DNA of 64,000 bases from Paraburkholderia phenoliruptrix (GTDB lineage: Bacteria; Pseudomonadota; Gammaproteobacteria; Burkholderiales; Burkholderiaceae), in assembly GCF_902859825.1 (NCBI RefSeq), contig NZ_CADIKB010000029.1, positions 25,199 to 89,198 on the forward strand. Reading direction: 5' to 3'. The stretch's first letter is position 1. Every line of letters begins with the position of its first letter. Under the pieces are notes generated by a model. It saw only the letters and a list, made by a program, of their open reading frames with translations, did not search any database and was not told the DNA's origin. The translations under genes and the position numbers were made by a program. Shown piece by piece: positions 8,557 to 16,271 of this stretch.

Positions 8557-9066
8557 ATGACGCGGATGGCGCGGATTTTCGCCGTGATGATGTTGAGCAT
8601 GCTGGCCGCCTGTGCGACAGGCCAGCGGATGCACCATGTCGATGCCTCGGCCCGGAGTGCGAACTACACCGAGGACTATATCCAGGACTTCTGGATTCAG
8701 ACCGCTGATGGAGAAAACACCGGACTCAGCGGCGTACAGGTCAAGGAATTCTCGGCAGGAGGAACAGACGGCTCCGAATGCTGTTCGTTGATCCCCGGCG
8801 TAGGCCAGACCATCAAGGTTGTGTGGCGCGTTGGCGGTCATCAGGAGGACGAGTCCAGATGGAAGACCTATAGCCGCGATGTTGTGGTACTGGGAAAAAT
8901 GCCTCGAAATACGCAGGATCACAGCGTGTTAATGATGCGCTTCTTTCCCAATCATGAAGTGGAAGCGGAGATTTTTCCAGGTGACGGCGATTTTGGTCCT
9001 TCCAATCCTCGCATGGACAAACTGCTTTTCGTCGGACCCCGAGTGATGCGGCACATAGGAGAATGA
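8557..9066 (+). CDS. DUF3304 lipoprotein, putative Tle1 immunity protein (copy 2)
   Basis: A predicted lipoprotein of 169 aa starting at ATG 8557 behind GAAGGAAAA, with signal peptide and lipobox 'LAAC'. It is directly upstream of the intact effector and overlaps its start, so it is the likely partner of that effector. Its C-terminal third ('VLGKMPRNTQDHS' onward) is diverged from copy 1, whereas the N-terminal two thirds are nearly the same. A longer reading from 8377 is rejected, because that part is the relic effector and a second signal peptide follows it. Confidence 0.85.
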   Translation: MTRMARIFAVMMLSMLAACATGQRMHHVDASARSANYTEDYIQDFWIQTADGENTGLSGVQVKEFSAGGTDGSECCSLIPGVGQTIKVVWRVGGHQEDESRWKTYSRDVVVLGKMPRNTQDHSVLMMRFFPNHEVEAEIFPGDGDFGPSNPRMDKLLFVGPRVMRHIGE

Positions 9067-10589
9067 TGATGATGCAGGACTGGGTAACCGACGATCCGAT
9101 GCACTTCCTGCGGTCGATGAAAACTGCAACGCAATTGCATGCCGAAGCGTTCATGACCTGCACAACGTGCGAACAGCAGCCCTGGTTCAGCTTCTTCTTT
9201 GACGGCACGGGCAATAATCGCAACGTTGACGAACCGCAGCAGAAGCTCTCCAACATTGCCCGTCTGTATCTGGGTCATGTCGAAGAGCGTCCCCTCATTT
9301 GGCGATTTTACTATCCCGGCGTCGGCACCCCACTCGATACAAGCAATCCGCACTGGTGGGAAAAGATCCGCGACAGCGAAGCGTTAGGCGGGGGCGCAGG
9401 GCTAGGCAGCGATGCGCGCTTGATGAAAGCCGAAGCAGATTTCGAAGATAGCTTGCACTTTAACCACAAAGTCAGCCGCATCGACATCGCCGTATTCGGC
9501 TTCTCGCGCGGCGCGACACTTGCACGGGCATTCGCGAACCGGCTGTTGAAGAAATGCGCGATGAAGGACGGTGTGCCGCACTGGCCCTGCCCTAGCGCGG
9601 TCGACGGCGAATCTGCGCCGCTGCACATCCGCTTCTTAGGCCTATTCGACACGGTCGAATCGGTTGGCCTGCCCGCGCACGACCTTTCCGGCATGGGTCT
9701 GCAGGTCCCCATTCAGGTCGAGCGGTGTCTCCACTTCGTCGCAGCCCACGAATTGCGGGCCTGTTTTCCACTGACGCCGGTACGCGGCAGCGCCGGCACA
9801 TATGAGGAAATCGTGCTGCCCGGCATGCATTCCGATGTCGGCGGCGGCTATCGTCCCGGCGAGCAGGCACGCTCCGACCTGCTCCCTCGTATCGCGCTGA
9901 ACCGGATGCGTCTGGAGGCTGCCATCAGCGGCGTACCGTTCATCGCCCCCAAACTCGCCGACAAGAAGATCAACGATCTGTTCGAGTACGACGAGGACGT
10001 CAAGACGCTCTTCGATGAATACACGGGCACCGTCGGCACTACCGGCACGCTGGAGCAACAGGTCTTTGCGCACATGTGTCTCTACTATGGCTGGCTCAAG
10101 GCCCGCTTCGGCCAGAGGCCTTCCGACATTTACAAAGACGCGAGTTCGACCGATCCGGGAATCCAGGCGCAGTTGGAGCGGATCAAACAGTTCCACGAAA
10201 GCATGAAGATCGACATCGACACGATGAACTGGCGCGCCTATCTGACCCAACTGTGGAACAGCGATCGCGGCGAATACGAACGCACGGTATCGACGGCTGG
10301 AGGAGATGCGGAAATGAACAAGCCCCTTTCCGATGAGCAACGGGGCTACTGGAATGCGTGGCTGAGCCCGCCCGCGCTATCGTCGGGTCTGCTCCGCCTG
10401 TTCGACCAGTACGTGCACGATTCGCGCGCCGGATTCCTGAGAATCGACAGTAGCGGCTACCTCCGGCCGCGCCAGGTCATCGACGTGTCGGGCGTGCATG
10501 CCCCTGCCGCCCAAACGGTAACCGGGCCGATGCCCATTGCCCCAACCGTGGGCACGCAGCGCACCGCGCTTTCCGAGACGGTGATGTGA
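9063..10589 (+). CDS. Type VI lipase effector, Tle1-like (DUF2235), 508 aa
   Basis: A predicted phospholipase effector delivered by VgrG into neighbouring cells' periplasm. The DUF2235 hallmarks are present: 'FFFDGTGNN' near residues 45-52, the nucleophile elbow 'GFSRG' (Ser148), 'LGLFDTVESVG', and 'HSDVGGGY' at 256-263 carrying the catalytic Asp258. The C-terminal half is the family's variable region. Four ATG codons in a row (9063-9074) follow AGGAG at 9057-9061; the third or fourth is best spaced. The gene overlaps the stop of immunity copy 2, so the pair is translationally coupled. There is no N-terminal signal peptide, as expected for type VI cargo. Confidence 0.9.
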   Translation: MMMMQDWVTDDPMHFLRSMKTATQLHAEAFMTCTTCEQQPWFSFFFDGTGNNRNVDEPQQKLSNIARLYLGHVEERPLIWRFYYPGVGTPLDTSNPHWWEKIRDSEALGGGAGLGSDARLMKAEADFEDSLHFNHKVSRIDIAVFGFSRGATLARAFANRLLKKCAMKDGVPHWPCPSAVDGESAPLHIRFLGLFDTVESVGLPAHDLSGMGLQVPIQVERCLHFVAAHELRACFPLTPVRGSAGTYEEIVLPGMHSDVGGGYRPGEQARSDLLPRIALNRMRLEAAISGVPFIAPKLADKKINDLFEYDEDVKTLFDEYTGTVGTTGTLEQQVFAHMCLYYGWLKARFGQRPSDIYKDASSTDPGIQAQLERIKQFHESMKIDIDTMNWRAYLTQLWNSDRGEYERTVSTAGGDAEMNKPLSDEQRGYWNAWLSPPALSSGLLRLFDQYVHDSRAGFLRIDSSGYLRPRQVIDVSGVHAPAAQTVTGPMPIAPTVGTQRTALSETVM

Positions 10590-10837
10590 CCGTCCCGATG
10601 ACGACCGACCAGCCCATGTGCGGCGAGCTCGGGTCGACCGCAAATGTATGGCGCGGATTGCGGACAGTCGCGCACGCGGCACCTGACACGCTGAATCAAC
10701 AGCACTTCCAGCAGACCGGATTCCGACTTATAAGCCCAAATCCGGATCGACGACGCGCGCGGGCGCGTGCGGCGCCCGTTCGCGGCGGGCTGCGAGGCGC
10801 GAGCGGGGTAAACGACCCCGCGTTTAACAACAATTAA
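10586..10837 (+). CDS. Possible small or truncated gene after the effector
   Basis: A GTG at 10586 overlaps the effector stop (GTGA), and an ATG follows four codons later. The first 48 residues ('MTVPMTTDQPMCGELGS' onward) look protein-like. The rest turns into an Arg/Ala-rich low-complexity run typical of non-coding GC-rich DNA. It could be the truncated start of a further type VI gene (immunity or PAAR-type). No family was recognised. Confidence 0.3.
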   Translation: MTVPMTTDQPMCGELGSTANVWRGLRTVAHAAPDTLNQQHFQQTGFRLISPNPDRRRARARAAPVRGGLRGASGVNDPAFNNN

Positions 10838-10956
10838 GCAATCTGAAGTACGCCGAATATCCGCGCCCGTACGATTCAAGCCTGCGATGCCGCGTCATGC
10901 ACGCATGACGCATAAGCGGCACGCGCACAACAACGTCACAGGTACGGAGAAACGAA
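10590..10956. other. Intergenic region before the alpha/beta hydrolase
   Basis: The first part may hold the short GTG frame described at 10586-10837. The remainder (10838-10956) is more AT-rich around 10830-10860 and is probably the promoter of the hydrolase. No terminator was seen after the effector. Confidence 0.5.
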
Positions 10957-11949
10957 TTGGCTAACTCATCCGCAGTTCCCTCGGCAAATCGCCGCCAGTT
11001 GCTCGCAGCAGGCGCCAGCGCGGCCGTGGCCGCGCTCGCCGCGCCCGGCGCCGCGATGGCCGCGGCATCGGCCGGCAGCAGCGGCCATGCGGGCACATCT
11101 CACTCACAGCACGGAGAGCGACACACCATGAACACGGTCACGACGAAAGACGGCATCCGGATTTTCTTCAAGGACTGGGGCACCGGTAAGCCCGTCGTCT
11201 TCTCGCACGGCTGGCCGCTCGACGCCGACGCCTGGGACGCGCAGATGCTGTTCCTCGTGCAGAAGGGTTATCGCGTGATCGCGCATGACCGCCGCGGCCA
11301 TGGCCGCTCGGATCAGCCGTCGCACGGCAACGACATGGACACCTACGCGGACGATCTCGCCGCCGTGCTCGACGCCTTGGATGTCAAGGAAGCGACGCTC
11401 GTCGGTCATTCGACGGGCGGCGGCGAAGTTGCTCACTATATCGGCCGCCACGGCAGTTCGCGCGTTGCGAAGGCCGTGCTGATCGGCGCCGTGCCGCCCA
11501 TCATGGTGAAGACCGAGGCGCATCCGAACGGCTTGCCGATGTCCGTGTTCGACGGCATCCGCGCGAACGTGGCGGCGAACCGCTCGCAGTTCTACAAGGA
11601 CCTCGCGGTGCCTTTTTATGGCTTTAACCGTCCGAACGCAAAAGTCTCGCAAGGCATGATCGACGAGTTCTGGCGCGAAGGCATGCTCGGCTCGATCAAA
11701 GGCCAGTATGAGTGCATCAAACAGTTCTCCGAGGTGGACTACACGCCGGACCTGAAGAAGATCGACGTGCCCACGCTGATCCTTCATGGCGACGACGACC
11801 AGATCGTACCAATCGACGCCTCGGCGCGCCTTTCGGCGAAGCTCCTCAAGCATGCGACGCTGAAGGTGTATGCCGGCGCGCCGCACGGCATGTGCACGAC
11901 GCACGCCGACCAGGTCAACGCCGACCTCCTCGAATTCCTGCAGAGCTAA
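10957..11949 (+). CDS. Alpha/beta hydrolase (non-heme chloroperoxidase/arylesterase type) with signal peptide
   Basis: A 330-aa serine hydrolase. The catalytic triad is Ser152 in 'GHSTGG', an Asp in the 'HGDDDQIVP' segment, and His in 'GAPHGM'. It closely follows the cofactor-free haloperoxidase/esterase family, whose physiological substrates are usually unknown. The start is TTG 10957 behind GGAGA (10946-10950). The N-terminus carries a twin-Arg signal-like sequence ('NRRQLLAAG', then an Ala-rich core ending 'GAAMA'), suggesting export. An internal ATG at 11128 with its own GGAGA (11112-11116) would give a cytoplasmic form beginning exactly where the family usually begins. The AraC gene follows on the same strand. 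Confidence 0.85.
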   Translation: MANSSAVPSANRRQLLAAGASAAVAALAAPGAAMAAASAGSSGHAGTSHSQHGERHTMNTVTTKDGIRIFFKDWGTGKPVVFSHGWPLDADAWDAQMLFLVQKGYRVIAHDRRGHGRSDQPSHGNDMDTYADDLAAVLDALDVKEATLVGHSTGGGEVAHYIGRHGSSRVAKAVLIGAVPPIMVKTEAHPNGLPMSVFDGIRANVAANRSQFYKDLAVPFYGFNRPNAKVSQGMIDEFWREGMLGSIKGQYECIKQFSEVDYTPDLKKIDVPTLILHGDDDQIVPIDASARLSAKLLKHATLKVYAGAPHGMCTTHADQVNADLLEFLQS

Positions 11950-12171
11950 AACGCACGAGGCGAGCGCCGCGAGCGGGCGGCGCCGCACCTCTTCATGGCG
12001 GCCGACGCCCCCCGCCTTTCGTCCGCGCCACGGCCCATGATGCAAGAAGCAATTTGGCGCATTTCCAGAATCGCCGGCAACCGGCATAATGACAATTCAC
12101 TTACATTTAACGATGTCCGAGTAAATTAGCGGCATGCAGTCGGGGCGCTGCGACGAACCGAGGTGACAACC

Positions 12172-13134
12172 ATGTTCAACGATACGCTTGCATCCGCCGC
12201 ATCTTCCGCTTCATCCGCCGCTTCCGGCAGCGGCGACCCGGCCGCGCGCCGCAAGGATTCGCTCGGCTGTCTGTCGAGTCAGTTGCAACACGACGTCGAA
12301 CTGGACACCGGCGAGTTCCGCTTCTATCGCAAGTGCACGCGCGACAGCGACACGAACCCGGTCGTCATGGACGGCTCGGACCGCGGCGTGTTGATCGGCG
12401 TGTCGCTCAAGGCAGGACATCGGCGGCGCATCTATTCGCAGCATCGTTGGGCGACGCATGAGTTCGACCGCGACTCGGTCTATGTGCGCAATTTCGCCGA
12501 CGACTACCGCGCCGAGCTGCTTGGTGGCTTCGACTTCGTGCTGATCGAACTGTCGCGCGCGTTTGTCAGCGACACGTGCCACGAGCGCGGCGGCAGCGGC
12601 CTCGCACACATCGCGACGGTGGCCGGCCGCAAGGACCCGGTGCTCGGTCATCTCGCGCAGGTGCTCGCACTCACGCTGGGTGCGCAAAACAGTGCGCAAA
12701 ACAGCGCAAGCCCGCTTTTCATCGAACAGCTCGGCGTGACCATCGGCACTCATCTGTTCGATCGCTACGGCGCGCCCGCGCGCGGACCCGAGCACGGCAG
12801 CCGGCGTCTGTCCGCGCTGCAGGAAGCACGCGCGAAGGACATGCTGCTCGCCCGGTCGCAGGGCAACGTATCCCTCGAAGACATTGCCAGCGCGTGCAAC
12901 CTCTCGCGCAGCTACTTCATTCGCGCGTTTCGCGAGACCACGCAGCGCACGCCGCATCAATGGCTGCTGGAGCGGCGCGTCGAAGAGGCGCGCGAACTTC
13001 TGAAACGCTCGGACCGCTCGTTGTCCGAGATCGCCATCGCTTGCGGCTTCTCCGATCAGAGTCACTTCACGCGCACGTTCTCGCAGCTCGTCGGCACGCC
13101 GCCCGGACATTGGCGCCGTCAGGCAAAGCGCTAG
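12172..13134 (+). CDS. AraC-family transcriptional regulator
   Basis: A 320-aa regulator. The N-terminal half resembles the AraC-binding-like domain of AraC/ArgR-type activators; the C-terminal 100 residues hold two helix-turn-helix motifs ('SLEDIASACNLSRSYFIRAF' and 'SLSEIAIACGFSDQSHFTRT') and the signature 'GTPPGHWRR'. ATG 12172 is chosen because GAGGTGA (12160-12166) precedes it; a GTG at 12163 inside that site is the other option. It lies between the exported hydrolase and the large winged-helix regulator. A role in controlling the hydrolase is plausible from position only. Confidence 0.88.
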   Translation: MFNDTLASAASSASSAASGSGDPAARRKDSLGCLSSQLQHDVELDTGEFRFYRKCTRDSDTNPVVMDGSDRGVLIGVSLKAGHRRRIYSQHRWATHEFDRDSVYVRNFADDYRAELLGGFDFVLIELSRAFVSDTCHERGGSGLAHIATVAGRKDPVLGHLAQVLALTLGAQNSAQNSASPLFIEQLGVTIGTHLFDRYGAPARGPEHGSRRLSALQEARAKDMLLARSQGNVSLEDIASACNLSRSYFIRAFRETTQRTPHQWLLERRVEEARELLKRSDRSLSEIAIACGFSDQSHFTRTFSQLVGTPPGHWRRQAKR

Positions 13135-13301
13135 GCGCGCGGCACGACTTGCGCACAGGCGCGTTGCTTCGCCTCATTCCGAGACTTTCATACAAAGCAT
13201 CGCACTAACCGACAAGACGCGCCGGCCAGAAGACGGTAATTTCTGCCGTACCGCTTGCCTGTTTTTCCTCTCAGCCCGTTGTCCCGGAAATTGAAAACGA
13301 C

Positions 13302-16232
13302 ATGATTGAACTAGGCCGCTTTCAAATCGATCTGGAACTGCGCACCTTGTGGCGTGACGGCGAGCGCGTGCCGCTCGGCTCGCGCGCCTTCGACATCCTC
13401 GCCATGGTAGCGAGCGCCGCCGGACGCCTCGTTACCAAAGACGAGTTGCTGGACGCCGTCTGGCCCGACACCATCGTCGAGGAAAACAATATCCAGGTGC
13501 ACCTGTCCGCGCTGCGCAAGATTCTCGGCGCGGACCGCGATCTGATTCTGACCGTGCCCGGCCGCGGCTACCGGCTCGTGCAGCGGCAGCGCTCGGCAAA
13601 TGCAACGCAGCCGGCCGTGCAGACGCCGGCCGGACGCCCGCTGCCGCCGCAGCGCATGCAGCTCGTCGGGCGCGACACGGCCGTCGCCGACATCCGTTCG
13701 ATGCTGCAACACACGCGCGTGCTGACGCTCGTCGGCGCGGGCGGCATCGGCAAGACGAGTCTTGCCGTCGAAGCCGCCCGCCATGCCGCGGCGGATTTCA
13801 CGGAGCCCGTGTGGTTCGTCGAACTCGCGACGCTTAGCACGCGCGACGAAGTGCTCGCCGCCATCGCACAAGCTTGCGGACTGCCGGTCGAGCACACGAC
13901 ACCGGACCTCGCGCAAATCGCGTCGGCACTCGCGGAGCGTCGGCTGCTGGTGCTCGACAACGCCGAGCATGTGATCGAGCATGTCGCCGAAGCCGTCGAG
14001 GCGCTGGCCGCCGCGAACGCGGACTTGCGCGTGCTCGTGACGAGCCGCGAGCCGCTGCGGATCATGGCGGAAGCCGTGTTTCGCGTCGAGCCGCTGGAGG
14101 TGCCGCCGCCCGGCAGCGCCGACGCCGAGATCCTGCGGCAGTCCGCCGTCAATCTGTTTTTGCTGCGCGCCCACTCCATGCAGCGCGATGTCAGCCGGGA
14201 CAGCACCGAGCTGCAGCTCGTCGGCGAAATATGCCGGCGGCTCGACGGCATTCCGCTCGCGCTCGAACTCGCGGCCGCACGCGTCGTGACGCTCGGCGTG
14301 GCGGGCGTCCATCAACGGCTCGACAATCGCCTCGCGATACTCGCGGGCGGCTACCGGACCGCCCTGCCGCGTCATCAGACCTTGCGCGCGACGTTCGACT
14401 GGAGCTTCGCGCTGCTCGATGCGAAAGCGCAAGCCCTGTTTCGCAGAAGTGCCGTATTCGGGGGCGTATTCAGTTTCGAAGCGATGTGCGCGGTGGCATG
14501 CGATGCATCGCTGAGCGTCGCCGACGCAATCAGTGCGATCAGCGAACTGCTGGCGAAGTCGCTCGTCAACGTGGAGTTCGACGGTCCGGTCGCGCGCTAC
14601 CGTCTGTCCGAATCGACCCGCGCGTATGCGCTCGACAAGCTGCAGGCCGAAGGCGAGCGCCAGGCGCTGGCAGTGCGCCACGCGCGCTACCTGTCGCAGT
14701 GCTTTATCACGCACACCGCGCAGACGGTGCGCGGCAAAGCGGACAGCGCGGCTGCGCTCAAACACACGCTCGACGACGCACGCCACGCCTGCGACTGGGC
14801 GTTCTCCGCGGATGGCGACGCGCAATTGGGCGTCGAGCTCGCCTCGAATCTGACGGCTGCGCTGCTCGACGGCGGCATGGTCGCGGAATGCTGCGAGCGT
14901 GCCGAGCGCGCGGTCGAGGCGCTGGACGCGCTGCCCGCGGCGAGCGTCGACGCGCTCGACGAAATGCGCGTGCGCGCGGCACTGGCTTCGGCACTGCCGC
15001 ATGTGCGCGGCTCCGTGTCGAAGTCGGAGCAACTGTGGCGCAAGGTCTACGCGCTCGCGACGGAACGCCGCGACGCCGGCTATCACGCCCGCGCGTTGTG
15101 GGGCCTGTGGACCACGATGATTTCGAGCGGCAACATCCATGCGTCGGCGGAATTCGCGCAGCGCCTGCGGCAGCTCGCGCAGGAGCGCGAGAACCCATGG
15201 CAGGAGACGCTAGCCGACCAGATCGCCGCGATTTCGCAGCACTGCCTCGGCCGTCACGCCGAGGCAAGGACAGAACTGCTGCGTACCAGAAACCGCTTTG
15301 CCGAGCTCGAATACGGCGGCCTGCGCGACGACACGATCGCCGTCGATCCGCTCGTCTACTGCAACGGCACGCTCGCACGCATTGCGTGGATCGAGGGACA
15401 CTGCGGCGAGGCAATGCGGCTTGTCGACACACTCGTCGGTCTCGTGCGGCCGGACATCATGGAGCCTTCTCTCACGCATACCCTCGGTGCGTCGGCGGCG
15501 CCGCTTTCGCTGATGTGCGGCGACCTCGGCCGCGCGGCGGTGTATCTCGACATCATGCGATCGCAAGTCGCGCTGCATGGGCTCGACGTCTGGCGCGATT
15601 ACTGCAACTGCCTGTCCGCGTACCACGACATACTCGGCGGCGACACCCAACGTGGCATCGCGCTGCTGGAAAGCTCGCTCAACGCGCTGATCACGCGCGG
15701 CTTCAGGCGTCTCATCACGCTTTTTATCGCGGCCTATGCAGAGGCGCTCGTGGCAGCCGGACGCAGCGACGAAGCGCAGCGCCGGCTCACCGACACGTTG
15801 CAGTTCTGCGAGAGCCACGGCGAGATGATGTTCGTCCCCGAGCTGTGGCGCGTGCTCGGCATCGCCGCGCGCGCACAACACAAATCCGCCGACGCCGAAG
15901 CCTGCTTTACACAGGCGATCGACCTCGCTCGTGTGCAAGGCGCGAAGATGTGGGAATTGCGCGTGTCGCTCGCATTGGCCGCATTGTGGCGCGACGAAGC
16001 TCGCGACGGCGCGCGCGATGCCGATGCGCTGGAGATGCTGGAGCACATGGCGCTCGCTTTCGATGCGCCCTCCAGCACGACCGACGTGCAACTGCTGTTC
16101 GAGACGCTCGCGACACTGCGTCAAGGGCAATGCATGAGCGCCGCACCTGCCATGCCGGCGAATCCGCTCCCGCCGGACCCGCGTCGCCGGGTCGCGCGCA
16201 AATCGAACAGGAGCCTTGCGCGCGTCGATTAG
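13302..16232 (+). CDS. Winged-helix/ATPase transcriptional regulator, 976 aa
   Basis: A large signal-transduction regulator. Residues 1-95 form an OmpR/CadC-type winged-helix DNA-binding domain ('RAFDILAMVASAAGRLVTKD', ending 'VPGRGYRL'). Residues 120-420 form a STAND-type NTPase with Walker A 'GAGGIGKTS' (145-153), Walker B 'LLVLDNAEH' (215-223) and sensor 'VLVTSRE'. The remaining 500 residues are helical repeats of the TPR/MalT type. Proteins of this build bind ATP and an unknown inducer before activating genes. It starts at ATG 13302 with a weak purine site. It is probably its own transcript, since 167 bases separate it from the AraC gene. Confidence 0.88.
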   Translation: MIELGRFQIDLELRTLWRDGERVPLGSRAFDILAMVASAAGRLVTKDELLDAVWPDTIVEENNIQVHLSALRKILGADRDLILTVPGRGYRLVQRQRSANATQPAVQTPAGRPLPPQRMQLVGRDTAVADIRSMLQHTRVLTLVGAGGIGKTSLAVEAARHAAADFTEPVWFVELATLSTRDEVLAAIAQACGLPVEHTTPDLAQIASALAERRLLVLDNAEHVIEHVAEAVEALAAANADLRVLVTSREPLRIMAEAVFRVEPLEVPPPGSADAEILRQSAVNLFLLRAHSMQRDVSRDSTELQLVGEICRRLDGIPLALELAAARVVTLGVAGVHQRLDNRLAILAGGYRTALPRHQTLRATFDWSFALLDAKAQALFRRSAVFGGVFSFEAMCAVACDASLSVADAISAISELLAKSLVNVEFDGPVARYRLSESTRAYALDKLQAEGERQALAVRHARYLSQCFITHTAQTVRGKADSAAALKHTLDDARHACDWAFSADGDAQLGVELASNLTAALLDGGMVAECCERAERAVEALDALPAASVDALDEMRVRAALASALPHVRGSVSKSEQLWRKVYALATERRDAGYHARALWGLWTTMISSGNIHASAEFAQRLRQLAQERENPWQETLADQIAAISQHCLGRHAEARTELLRTRNRFAELEYGGLRDDTIAVDPLVYCNGTLARIAWIEGHCGEAMRLVDTLVGLVRPDIMEPSLTHTLGASAAPLSLMCGDLGRAAVYLDIMRSQVALHGLDVWRDYCNCLSAYHDILGGDTQRGIALLESSLNALITRGFRRLITLFIAAYAEALVAAGRSDEAQRRLTDTLQFCESHGEMMFVPELWRVLGIAARAQHKSADAEACFTQAIDLARVQGAKMWELRVSLALAALWRDEARDGARDADALEMLEHMALAFDAPSSTTDVQLLFETLATLRQGQCMSAAPAMPANPLPPDPRRRVARKSNRSLARVD

Positions 16233-16271
16233 AACGCAGGCGCACCGCGTCAAATTAGTACGACATCCCAA

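Larger units (their letters stand above)
7868..9140 (+). repeat. Tandem duplication of the immunity-effector unit (offset 680 bp)
   Basis: The sequence from about 7868 to 8445 repeats at about 8548 to 9134, offset by about 680 bases. Each unit has a DUF3304 lipoprotein followed by the start of a DUF2235 effector. Only the second effector is complete. The near identity of the first two thirds of the lipoprotein genes is directly visible. Confidence 0.85.

Noticed and set aside
13874..16258. 794-codon second plus-strand frame inside the ATPase regulator
   Set aside because: An Arg-rich alternative frame of a gene with full domain support; chance in GC-rich DNA.
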